A stretch of DNA of 64,000 nucleotides, from the NCBI GenBank assembly GCA_020852515.1, contig JADZAS010000013.1:372001-436000 (forward strand). The letters run 5' to 3'. This document shows positions 1 to 8,080 of this stretch, piece after piece. The stretch comes from Phycisphaerales bacterium (GTDB lineage Bacteria > Planctomycetota > Phycisphaerae > Phycisphaerales > UBA5793). Each line of letters starts with the position of its first letter. Position 1 is the stretch's first letter. The translations under genes and the position numbers were made by a program. The notes under the pieces were generated by a model. The model had not been told where the DNA came from, searched no databases, and saw nothing but the letters and a program-made list of their open reading frames with translations.

Positions 1-1149
1 GTGGAGCATCAGGCCGCCCACGCTCAGCGCCAGCAGCACCACGGCCCAGACGATGACCAGGGCCAGGCGGGTGGGCGTGAGGCCGGCGGCGCTGGCGGCG
101 ACGGCGGGAACGCCTGTGACGCTGGCGGGAACGGTGGCGAGATTGACCAGCGGCGCCGCGTCGCCGGCGTCGCCATCGTCGAGGCGCGGCACCAGATCGG
201 CCTGCGGCATAAGGTCGGCGACCTCTTCGATGAGCGTGGCGCGAAGGCGCGGCCAATCAACAAGAAAGCCCTGCAGATGCTGCTGTCCGCCAGCGCGGAT
301 GCAGCGGAGGTAGATGAGTTCAGGCTGCGACGCCGCATCGCCGACCCACAGCGGCACGAACGGACCGACGTGCACGGCGTCCGACTTGGTGAAGATTGGA
401 GGCGGCGACAGCGATCCGATGTCAGCCGTCTGAGGCTGCGGCGCCACCTCGAACTGCTGCGACTCCGTCTGGTGGGCCTCGTTGCTCTCGATGCTTCGCG
501 CTGCCCGCTTGACCTGCTCGATGTTCGACCAGGCGATCTGCGCCTTCTGGTAGTTGCCGCCGACGTCGTCCTGCGACTGGAACATCTGCGCCGGCGGCGG
601 CTCGGGCGTCATCGCCAGGGCCGCTTCGGCGTCGAGCACGCGGGCCCGGAGGTCGTCGATGGGGATCAGGATCGCGATGCGGTCGAGCACGGTGTTGCAG
701 CCGAGGATCTGCTCGGAAGTGAGCACGGTCGACTCGGCGAGATCGCGGTGATTGCTCGTGGGCACCTGCGGCGAACTGAGCCGGTTCTGCGCGTCGATCT
801 GAAAGTGGAGCGTGATGATCGGCTCGCGGAAGGTGAGCAGCGGCGAAGGGGTGAGCACCGCGCCTTCGTCGATGGGAGTGAGCATGCGGGTGTAGGCCCG
901 CTCCTGCGGGTAGTAGGACAGGTACTCGAAGTAGGGCCGGGCGGCTTCGCGGGCGAGGCGCGGGCCGAGCCAGGAATCCATCCGCCACAGCGCCAGGCGC
1001 AGGACTTCCTGCCGGCGGGCATCGGCGCGGGCCCGGATCTCCGATCGTTCGAGCGCGAGCACCGCCGAAGTCACCCACGCGAGCGCCAGGACGACCAGCG
1101 CTGCGCCCAGCGCGAACCATTTCCACCATGCGGAGGGAGGTCTGCTCAT
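1..1149 (-). CDS. Sensor histidine kinase, N-terminal part (truncated by window edge)
   Basis: This reading frame runs off the left edge and has no stop in the window. Its ATG (1149-1147) overlaps the stop of the upstream response regulator as ATGA, so the two genes are translationally coupled. About 383 residues are visible: a hydrophobic segment at roughly residues 12-32, a long extracytoplasmic region rich in Gln, Glu and Pro, and a second membrane segment at roughly 362-382 right at the edge. This is the layout of the sensory half of a membrane histidine kinase. The HisKA and ATPase domains would lie outside the window, so the kinase call rests on the layout and on pairing with an OmpR-type regulator. 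The ligand is unknown. Confidence 0.75.
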   Translation of the reverse strand, partial: MSRPPSAWWKWFALGAALVVLALAWVTSAVLALERSEIRARADARRQEVLRLALWRMDSWLGPRLAREAARPYFEYLSYYPQERAYTRMLTPIDEGAVLTPSPLLTFREPIITLHFQIDAQNRLSSPQVPTSNHRDLAESTVLTSEQILGCNTVLDRIAILIPIDDLRARVLDAEAALAMTPEPPPAQMFQSQDDVGGNYQKAQIAWSNIEQVKRAARSIESNEAHQTESQQFEVAPQPQTADIGSLSPPPIFTKSDAVHVGPFVPLWVGDAASQPELIYLRCIRAGGQQHLQGFLVDWPRLRATLIEEVADLMPQADLVPRLDDGDAGDAAPLVNLATVPASVTGVPAVAASAAGLTPTRLALVIVWAVVLLALSVGGLMLH

Positions 1150-1859
1150 CGCGGCTCGATCTCCACTTCACTGCTGAGCATGTACCCCTTGCCGCGCACG
1201 GTGGCGATCATCTCGGTGTCGTGCTCGTTCACGGCGAGTTTGTCGCGCAGTCGGGCGACGTGCATGTCAACAGTGCGCGTCTCGACGCCGCGCGGGTCGA
1301 TGCCCCACACGCGGTGGAGCAGTTCATCGCGGCTGATGATGCGGCCGGCGTTGGCGGCGAGGTAGCGCAGGATCCCCGCTTCGCGCTGCGAGAGCGTCGC
1401 GCAGCACGCGCCGCCCTGCACGACTTCGCAGCGGTCGAGGCGGACGATCATGTTGCCCAGGCGCAGGCTCTGCACGTCACTGGGGCGTTCGGGGCTGCGG
1501 CGGAGTACGGCCTCGACGCGGGCGAGCAGTTCGCGGGCGCTGAAGGGCTTGATGACGTAGTCGTCGGCGCCGCTCACAAGGCCGCGGACGCGGTCGTCTT
1601 CGCTGCCGCGCGCTGTGACCATGATGACGGGCAGCGTGGGGCGGGCGGCGCGGAGATCATCGAGGATGCTGTAGCCGTCGCGGCCGGGCAGCATGACATC
1701 GAGCAGGACGAGATCGATGGAGGCTTCAACGGCCATCGCCGCGCCGCGCCGGCCGTCGGCGGCTTCGAGCACCTCGTAGCCGGCGTAGCGGAGCGCATCG
1801 ACAAGGCCTCGCCGGATCGCCGTGTCATCTTCAACTACCAGGATGGTCTGTTGCGTCAC
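1146..1859 (-). CDS. OmpR/PhoB-family response regulator
   Basis: The product is 237 aa. The receiver domain (about 1-120) has the acidic pair D11/D12, the likely phosphoacceptor D54 in LVLLDVMLPG, T82, and K104 in the YVIKPF motif. The C-terminal half (about 130-232) is a winged-helix DNA-binding domain containing SQREAGILRYL and the typical VRGKGYML ending. It overlaps the downstream sensor kinase by 4 bp, so this is a standard two-component pair in which phosphorylation would control promoter binding. The target genes cannot be told from sequence. Length and motifs are complete and nothing looks damaged. Confidence 0.95.
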   Translation of the reverse strand: MTQQTILVVEDDTAIRRGLVDALRYAGYEVLEAADGRRGAAMAVEASIDLVLLDVMLPGRDGYSILDDLRAARPTLPVIMVTARGSEDDRVRGLVSGADDYVIKPFSARELLARVEAVLRRSPERPSDVQSLRLGNMIVRLDRCEVVQGGACCATLSQREAGILRYLAANAGRIISRDELLHRVWGIDPRGVETRTVDMHVARLRDKLAVNEHDTEMIATVRGKGYMLSSEVEIEPR

Positions 1860-1917
1860 GACTCGATCCTCGCGGGCAAGGGATCATACCGCATGGCATC
1901 CCGCGGCGGGCGCGGCA

Positions 1918-1975
1918 GCGGCGTGGCGCCGAAAGGCGCCACGCCGCAAGGTGTTCGGGGGGAAGGCTCCCGAAC
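1918..1975. terminator. Two adjacent stem-loops between VWA gene and response regulator
   Basis: A perfect 13-bp stem (1918-1930 with 1935-1947) is capped by a GAAA tetraloop on the plus strand. A second stem follows, with GTTCGGG (1953-1959) pairing to CCCGAAC. The pair sits just beyond the stop of the minus-strand VWA gene and before the response regulator start. Neither stem has a clear T-run, so intrinsic termination is uncertain. An RNA processing or pause role is equally possible. Confidence 0.4.
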
Positions 1976-1995
1976 GAAAGGGGTCGCTGCCGGAA

Positions 1996-3300
1996 TCAGC
2001 AGTCGTCAATCGTCAGCTGAGTCTGCTCATCCTGAGGCTGCTCGGCCGCGGGCTGTTCGAGCGCGGGGTCAGGCTTGAACTGGAAGCCCTTGGCCTGAGC
2101 CTGAGCGCGAATCGCTCCACGCAGAGCTGCGTCGAACGAGCGGTCGGCGTCGCCCTGGTGCTTCTTCATTTCTTCGTTGACGTAGGCCTGGCGCTTGGCG
2201 CTGTAGTCGGTGATTTCTTTCTGAATTGCTTCGCGCTTTGCGTTCACCTCGGCGATGTGGGCCTGCTTCTGCTCGAGCGTCATGCCGCGCATGGCTTCGG
2301 GGAGTTCCTCGTCCTTGACCTCGGCGAGTTTGAAGTCCTCGGCCTTGCAGGCATCGACGAGATCCCAGCCTGCGTTCCAGTAGAGGCCGCCGCCCTTGGT
2401 CGAGCAGCGCTGAGCCGCGGTGGCGGTGTTGAGCGACTGGGCGTTGGCGTCCTGAAGAGCCTGGTTCATCTTGCCTTGCTCGCCCGCAGCGCCGTAGGGG
2501 ATGTAGGTCTCGTTGATGGCGCTGCTCAATTCAGCCAGCTTGTCGTCGAAGGGAGAGGCGATGACGATGTTGCCGTTGTTGTGATCGATGGCGGCGTAGT
2601 GTCCATCGGCGAGCAGGGCGACTTCGCGCCAGGCCGGCGCGATCTGATCAGCCGGATTGCCGCAGTAGATGGCGTTGACCATGACGCCGCGCGAGATGAG
2701 GCTCTTGCACACATCGGGATAGCGGAACTGCTGGTCCTGATCGGCGGATTCGTTGCCGGCGACGACGACGAGCTTGAGCGTGCTGTCGGAGGGCGTCCAG
2801 TCGAGCTGTTCGCCGGCTTCGCGCAGGACACGGCCGACGAGTTCGGTGCCGCCGTTGGTGCGCAGGGCGAACAGTTGGCGCGAGACTTCGTCGAGGTCTT
2901 CGGTGAAGGGGCAGTCGATCTTCACCCAGCCGTCCTCGGCGATGTGGCCGTCGTTGCCGTAGGTGAGCAGCGCCACGCGCAGGCGGGGCGTGGGCGTGGC
3001 GAGCGCCAGGTCATTGACGATGTCCCAGAGTTTGAGTTTGGCCGCTTCAATCAGGCCATCCATGCTGCCGCTCGTATCGAGGCAGATGGCCAGTTCGACC
3101 GTGCGGCGGCCGGCCTCGCGCTGATGCAGCACGATCGGGGGGAGCGCTCCGACGCCTTCCAGGTGAATCAAGACTTGGCGCTCGTCCATCGGCAGGATCT
3201 GCTCCTCGGCCGTCTGAGGCGAGGGGTTGTCAGGCGGCGCGGCAATGGCGAGACTGCACGTAGCGGCGAGCAAAGCGGCGGTGAGTTGAGCGGTGTGCAT
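1996..3300 (-). CDS. Secreted von Willebrand factor A domain protein
   Basis: The product is 434 aa starting at the ATG at 3300-3298, which has an AAGGAG ribosome site just upstream; the frame extends to 3363 but without such a site. Residues 1-22 form a signal peptide ending in Ala-rich sequence. The VWA domain (about 68-260) has the metal-binding motif DTSGS at residues 75-79. The C-terminal third is charged, helical and Gln/Glu-rich, possibly coiled coil. It lies 83 bp downstream of a second VWA gene in the same orientation, so the two are probably co-transcribed. Role: likely metal-dependent protein binding outside the cytoplasm; the partner is unknown. Confidence 0.85.
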   Translation of the reverse strand: MHTAQLTAALLAATCSLAIAAPPDNPSPQTAEEQILPMDERQVLIHLEGVGALPPIVLHQREAGRRTVELAICLDTSGSMDGLIEAAKLKLWDIVNDLALATPTPRLRVALLTYGNDGHIAEDGWVKIDCPFTEDLDEVSRQLFALRTNGGTELVGRVLREAGEQLDWTPSDSTLKLVVVAGNESADQDQQFRYPDVCKSLISRGVMVNAIYCGNPADQIAPAWREVALLADGHYAAIDHNNGNIVIASPFDDKLAELSSAINETYIPYGAAGEQGKMNQALQDANAQSLNTATAAQRCSTKGGGLYWNAGWDLVDACKAEDFKLAEVKDEELPEAMRGMTLEQKQAHIAEVNAKREAIQKEITDYSAKRQAYVNEEMKKHQGDADRSFDAALRGAIRAQAQAKGFQFKPDPALEQPAAEQPQDEQTQLTIDDC

Positions 3301-3383
3301 CGGAATCTCCTTAGGTGGTGGGTTGTAGCGCTCCCTTCGCAGAGCCTCCGGGTCGCGGCTCAACGAGGGGTGTCAGCGGCACG

Positions 3384-5720
3384 TTACGGTGATGGCGCGT
3401 TGCGCACGAGGATGTTGCGGCCTTCGTAGCGGAGCATGATGTCGCCGTCGAGCGAGAGCACGCCCTGGCGATTCTGGGTGATGAGCGCCTGCAGGATGGT
3501 GATGTGCTCGGGGCTGCCGAACTGCACGGTTTCGTCAGGCGTGATGGGCTCGCCGGGAGTTTCGCTGGGCGTGATGAGTTGCGAGTCGATCCAGCAGCCG
3601 TCGCGCTTGAAGAAGGCGCGGTCGCAGACCTGCTGCACGGCGGAGATTTCGACGCGATTGAGTTTGTCATCCACGTACCGGTTCTGGTAGTTCAGTTTGG
3701 CCTGGAGTTTCTGCTCGTTGAAGTTGACGCCCTGGTTGACGGCGCTCTGGCCCCAGCGCTGCTGGACGGCGCGCGTGTCGAGGTTCGTGTTGCAGTTGGC
3801 CTGAAGGTTGTTCCAGTCAGAGAGATCGGTGCCCTCGGTGGCGAGGAACGCGGTGTACTCGGTGAGGATGCCGAACTCGGTGGACAGGCGCAGGATCTCC
3901 TCGGCCAGCTCGCGGTAGCGCGGGTCTTCAAAAACCGGCGTGTTGTTGGTGATGCTGCCGACCGAGGCGGCGCCGGCCTGGCGAATCTGATCGACGAGAT
4001 AGGCGATGCGCCGGCTGGCCCACAGCCGCGGCACAAACGCGTTGCGGGTCGTGGCGCTGCCCAGGTCGAACTCGAACTCGAAGGTCTTCTGCTCGCCGAG
4101 GAAATCGCCCGTCAGGCGGAAGTGCAGCGGCGAAGCGTCGGCATCGGGCCGGCGGTACTGGCCGAGCACGATGAGTTGATCGCCGTCGAACAGATCCGGC
4201 AGCGCGGAAGGAATGAGTTCGCGCACTGCGGCGCCGGTGGTCACCTGGCCCTGATCGCCAATCGTGTCCAGACTCGCGTTGGCAAGGACCGGGCCGGACA
4301 GACGGCGGAAGGTCTGCGCGACCTTCAGTTCGACGTCTTCATCCGGCTGCACGTAGACCGACACGGCGCGCGTGGCGTCGGAAAGGCGATCGAGCAGGGG
4401 GACGTTGACGTCGTTGCCCACGCCGAAGGTGAAGATGCGCCGATGCTGGTGGTTGCCCTTGTCGGCCAGGGCGCGGATGTCGACCTCTGAAGTCTGGCCG
4501 ACCGTCGGCAGGCCATCGGTGAGGAAGAGCACGAGAGGCAGGCGGCCTTCGGTCGATTCGTGCGTCTTGAGCGCTTCGACGAGGGCGTCGTGGATGTTGG
4601 TCCCGCCGCCGGCGCGCATCATGTCGAGGTAGACGCGGGCGGCGGCGGCGCTCTTGCTGTTCTTCTCGACGGGTTGATTCGAGAAGAGCGAGACGGTCGT
4701 TGAGAAGTCGATGATGTTGAACGCTTCGCCATCTTCGAGGCCTTCGAGCACCTGAAGGGCTGCGGCCTTGGCCTGGTCCATCTTGGGCCCGGCCATGGAG
4801 CCGCTGCGGTCGATGACGAGCGTAACCTCGCGCTTGATGCCGGGGCGCTGGTCTTTCGATTCGCCGGGCAGGCCGGCGACGAGCAGGAAGTAGCCGCCTT
4901 CGATCTTGGGATCGGGATAGGCGTAGAGCGAAGCGGTGACGCCCTGCTGCTCGCGCAGGTAGGAGAGGCGAAACGAGCCGGGGTCCATCACGCTGCCGGG
5001 CGCGATGCTGGCCTTGAGGTGATTCGGCGAGATGCGCTTGGTGTCGAGCGTGTGGCTGGGTGAATAGACCATTGAGATCGGCGGCCGGGACTGCATGTCA
5101 ACCTGCACGTTCCACGGATGCCGGCGGTCGAGCGATTCGCTTCGGGGCAGGATGTAATCGACGCGCGGGCCGTCGACGGGGAGCAGGTGCTCGTAGGTGA
5201 GACGGACCTTTTGCGTGCCTCCGGCGGGAACGGGAAAGACGCTCGAGCGGACGAGGTTGTAGCCGGCGAATTCGAGCAGCGCGGGGTCGCGGACTCTTGC
5301 GACGATGGCGTCGTAGAGGCGGCGGGCTTCATCGCGGCGCATGACCTGGGCGGTGGGCTCGGCGGACGCGCCCTCAAAGAGGAACGAGCCGACGACCGCG
5401 CCGTCGGGCACCGGCAGCAGCAGCACCGCTTCGGCCTGGGCCGATGACGCGTTGCGGAGCGACACTTCAAGGGTGGTCGTCGCGGTCGAATCGAGGATGC
5501 GGACCTGCGCATCGACCTTGTCGATGAGGATCGGGTCGCCTTGGCGAGTGACGTTGAAACTGCGGGCCTGGGGTACGACGACCTGCGTCGCGCTGCCGAG
5601 GTTGGAGCGGATGATGATCTCGATCTGCTGGTCCTGGGCGGCGGCCGGGCCGGCGAGGAGACCGAGGAGGGTGAGGAGGGTGGTTATCAGGCGTGGTCGT
5701 CGCGATTGCTGGCTGAGCAT
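3384..5720 (-). CDS. Secreted VIT plus VWA domain protein
   Basis: The product is 778 aa from the ATG at 5720-5718, chosen because AAGGAG lies about 9 bases upstream and a clear signal peptide (about 1-29, ending AAAQ) follows; the frame extends 25 codons further without these signs. A VIT (vault/inter-alpha-trypsin) domain occupies about 60-190 and a VWA domain about 298-470 with the metal site DRSGS at 304-308. The C-terminal part is unassigned. VIT-VWA proteins are common in planctomycetes and are thought to mediate extracellular protein contacts. It is the first gene of a two-gene VWA unit. Confidence 0.88.
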   Translation of the reverse strand: MLSQQSRRPRLITTLLTLLGLLAGPAAAQDQQIEIIIRSNLGSATQVVVPQARSFNVTRQGDPILIDKVDAQVRILDSTATTTLEVSLRNASSAQAEAVLLLPVPDGAVVGSFLFEGASAEPTAQVMRRDEARRLYDAIVARVRDPALLEFAGYNLVRSSVFPVPAGGTQKVRLTYEHLLPVDGPRVDYILPRSESLDRRHPWNVQVDMQSRPPISMVYSPSHTLDTKRISPNHLKASIAPGSVMDPGSFRLSYLREQQGVTASLYAYPDPKIEGGYFLLVAGLPGESKDQRPGIKREVTLVIDRSGSMAGPKMDQAKAAALQVLEGLEDGEAFNIIDFSTTVSLFSNQPVEKNSKSAAAARVYLDMMRAGGGTNIHDALVEALKTHESTEGRLPLVLFLTDGLPTVGQTSEVDIRALADKGNHQHRRIFTFGVGNDVNVPLLDRLSDATRAVSVYVQPDEDVELKVAQTFRRLSGPVLANASLDTIGDQGQVTTGAAVRELIPSALPDLFDGDQLIVLGQYRRPDADASPLHFRLTGDFLGEQKTFEFEFDLGSATTRNAFVPRLWASRRIAYLVDQIRQAGAASVGSITNNTPVFEDPRYRELAEEILRLSTEFGILTEYTAFLATEGTDLSDWNNLQANCNTNLDTRAVQQRWGQSAVNQGVNFNEQKLQAKLNYQNRYVDDKLNRVEISAVQQVCDRAFFKRDGCWIDSQLITPSETPGEPITPDETVQFGSPEHITILQALITQNRQGVLSLDGDIMLRYEGRNILVRNAPSP

Positions 5721-6093
5721 GTGCCCGGCTCCTTGCTCGGTGTTGAGGCGGTCTCCTTTCAATATACGTTCAATGCGGAGGTGCTTGCGCAACAACGGCG
5801 TAACGACTTGCGGCCCACTTCTTTGGGAAAAACAGGTCGTGTTGACCGCTGAACCGCCTTGACAGCGGCGCGTCGGTTCCGGTATGCTGACAGGGATGGA
5901 TCATGGCGAACGTGTCCTCGCCGGATTCTGCCTGTCAGGACCAGTTGCGACACAGAGAGGGGAGGAACGCATCTGTATTCGCGCCGGCAGTCGCGCGGCG
6001 CGTTTTCATTGGCAGGATGATCGGAAGCGTGGAACGGGGGCCACCCCGGCTTTCGATCGTTCAGGTGCTTGTCAACATCAAAGGAGAAGAAGA
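5721..6093. other. Divergent intergenic region
   Basis: This 373-bp spacer separates a minus-strand VWA gene from a plus-strand secreted-protein gene. It holds the minus-strand ribosome site next to 5720 and a strong plus-strand promoter-like sequence at 5859-5888. The implied 5' leader for the 6094 gene is about 200 nt. Within it a 64-codon frame from ATG 5903 ends at 6097, overlapping the ATG at 6094. No recognised riboswitch was seen. Confidence 0.6.
5859..5888 (+). promoter_or_regulatory. Sigma-70-like promoter of the 6094 gene
   Basis: TTGACA (5859-5864) and TATGCT (5883-5888) are separated by 18 bases and point at the secreted-protein gene. The -35 box is a perfect consensus, and the -10 box keeps the first two bases and the last T. 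Transcription would start near 5895, leaving a leader of about 200 nt. Confidence 0.6.
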
Positions 6094-6957
6094 ATGAGAA
6101 AGTCAGCGATGTTCGCCGCTCTCGCATGCTGCTCGATCGGAGCAGCGGCGTTTGGCCAGTGCGACGACAGTATCACCTCGACGTTTAGCGGCGGCAACGG
6201 TCACCGCGGCGCCATGTGGGATCTCACCTGCCTCAATCCCGACGGCATCACGATCACGAGCTTCGACTTCAATGCCCGTGCAGGGACGAGTGGCCAGGCG
6301 ATCGTCGAGGTCTACTACGTCACCGACCACACGTCCTACGTCGGCAAGGAGAACAACGGATCGCTCTGGACCCTGCTGGGAACCGAGACGATCCCGTCGA
6401 TCAATCCGAACGGCACACCAACCCCTGTGAACATCGGCGGCCTCACGATTGCGTTCGGTGAGACGTGCGGCCTGTATTTCACGCGCAGCGACGGAATCAG
6501 CATCGAGTATACCAACGGTCCGCTCGGGGCGTTCCAGAACAACGACGTGCGCTGGGAGGACCGCGGCATTGGCGGAGAGTACCCGTTCCTTCTCTCGTTC
6601 AACAATCGCATTTTCAACGGCACCGTGTACTACGACTGCGGCGGCGGTGGCGGTTATCGCCTGACTGTCGGCGGCACGTGCCCGGGCACCGTGACCGTTG
6701 ACTGGGCCGGCGCCACGCCCAACGTGCAACAGGGAATCGCGTTCGGACAGGGCCAGGGCAGCACCATCATCCCCGGCGGGCCGTGCGCCGGAACGATGCT
6801 CGGCATCCAGGGCGGCGTGCAACTTGTACGCACGGTGAGCACCGGCAGCGGGAGCGGCGGAGTCGCGGGCAACGCGGGCACCGGAGCGTGCGGCGGCTAC
6901 CTCCAGCTTGTTGAAGCAGGATCCTGCAACACGAGCAACGTGGATCAGATTCCGTGA
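6094..6957 (+). CDS. Secreted protein with conserved four-Cys C-terminal domain
   Basis: The product is 287 aa. The start was chosen at ATG 6094 because AAAGGAG lies at 6080-6086 and a signal peptide (about 1-21, ending AFGQ) follows. The N-terminal part (about 22-185) is Gly/Asn/Thr-rich and beta-like, unassigned. The last ~95 residues, from LTVGGTCPG onward, form the domain shared by six proteins here: Cys residues in CPG, GPCAGT, GACGGY and the terminal CNTSN, ending QIP. The gene is monocistronic, with its own promoter (5859) and terminator (6984). It is probably exported; its function is unknown. Confidence 0.85.
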   Translation: MRKSAMFAALACCSIGAAAFGQCDDSITSTFSGGNGHRGAMWDLTCLNPDGITITSFDFNARAGTSGQAIVEVYYVTDHTSYVGKENNGSLWTLLGTETIPSINPNGTPTPVNIGGLTIAFGETCGLYFTRSDGISIEYTNGPLGAFQNNDVRWEDRGIGGEYPFLLSFNNRIFNGTVYYDCGGGGGYRLTVGGTCPGTVTVDWAGATPNVQQGIAFGQGQGSTIIPGGPCAGTMLGIQGGVQLVRTVSTGSGSGGVAGNAGTGACGGYLQLVEAGSCNTSNVDQIP

Positions 6958-6983
6958 GCTGATCGAATCGCCTTGCTTCAATC

Positions 6984-7020
6984 AAGCCCCGTCGCTTCGT
7001 GCGACGGGGCTTGCTTTTTT
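6984..7020 (+). terminator. Rho-independent terminator of the 6094 gene
   Basis: A perfect 12-bp stem (6984-6995 with 7001-7012, AAGCCCCGTCGC arm) has a 5-base loop and is followed by a T-rich tail ending in six T residues. It begins 27 bp after the stop codon. Confidence 0.88.
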
Positions 7021-7054
7021 CTGGCTGGTAACCGTGAACTGCGCCTGCCCCGTA

Positions 7055-7951
7055 TCAGATCTGCCCGACCCAGCCGCGGTTGTGTTGTTTGAACAGTTGG
7101 CGCAGCGATGCGACCTGCTCGGCGGGCAGCGGACCCTTGTCGAGCAGTTGCACGTTGCGCAGGAAGTGGTCGGCGCGGCGGGTGCCGATGATGATGCTGC
7201 TTACGCCCGGCTGGAACGCGGAGAAGCGCAGGGAGAGTTCATCCCAGCTGAGCGGCTCGGGCGTGAGCTTCATCGAATGGGCCCGCTTCCAGTACTCTTC
7301 GCAGTATTCGCCGGCGGGCTGCTCTTCGAAGCGCCAGAACGCGTTGGCGAGCGGGCGCTTGATGATGACGCCCAGGCCCTTGGCCTTGCAGTGCGGCAGG
7401 GCGCGGTCGAGGCAGGACTGATCGCAGATGTTGAGCGAAGTCTGAATACTGGCGAAGCGGCCGGAGTCAATGGCCCAGAGCAGGGCTTCGTTGTCGCCGC
7501 TGTAGGCTGCGTGGCGGATCTTGCCGGCCTCGACGGCGCGGTCGAGCGCGTCGATGGCGTCGCCCTGCCGAAGGACGTCGAGGCCGCACGAGTGCAGGTG
7601 CATGATGTCGATGCGGTCGGTGTGGAGCAGCTGGAGCGAGCGGTCGATGCCGGCGGTGATGGCGCGGGGCGACCAGTCTTCGTTCATGTCGCGGTCGTAG
7701 CCGCACTTGCTGCTGAGAACGAATTCATCGCGGCGGCTGGCGATGGCCTTGCCGATGCGCTCTTCGGAAAGGCCGTACATCCCGGCGGTGTCGATGAGGG
7801 TGACGCCGGAGTCGAGCATGGCGTTGAGCAGGGCGTGCACGTCGCGGTCGCCCACGCCGCCTGTTTCGCCGGGCGCGTGCCAGATGGCCGCGCCGCCGAA
7901 GCCGATGGCGGAGACGTTCAGGCCGGTGTTGCCCAGTGGGCGCTGCTGCAT
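7055..7951 (-). CDS. Aldo/keto reductase family oxidoreductase
   Basis: The product is 298 aa, the usual length for the family, which reduces aldehydes and ketones or oxidises sugars with NAD(P)H. The TIM-barrel catalytic tetrad is visible: D54 in LIDTAGMYG, Y59, K82 in LSSKCGY, and the His of IMHLH near 118-120. The C-terminal GTRRADHFLRNV segment fits the cofactor phosphate-binding region. Transcription converges with the plus-strand gene ending at 6957. The substrate cannot be deduced. Nothing unusual. Confidence 0.92.
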   Translation of the reverse strand: MQQRPLGNTGLNVSAIGFGGAAIWHAPGETGGVGDRDVHALLNAMLDSGVTLIDTAGMYGLSEERIGKAIASRRDEFVLSSKCGYDRDMNEDWSPRAITAGIDRSLQLLHTDRIDIMHLHSCGLDVLRQGDAIDALDRAVEAGKIRHAAYSGDNEALLWAIDSGRFASIQTSLNICDQSCLDRALPHCKAKGLGVIIKRPLANAFWRFEEQPAGEYCEEYWKRAHSMKLTPEPLSWDELSLRFSAFQPGVSSIIIGTRRADHFLRNVQLLDKGPLPAEQVASLRQLFKQHNRGWVGQI

Positions 7952-8080
7952 CTCATCCTCCTGTCACATTGAGCGGCACATGACGATGGTACGCGCGGCA
8001 GGCGGAGGTTCGCGGCCTGGTGTGCGGCGCGTGGCGCGGGATGCACCCTTACAATGTGCGGCCATTTTTGGAAGCCGCCC

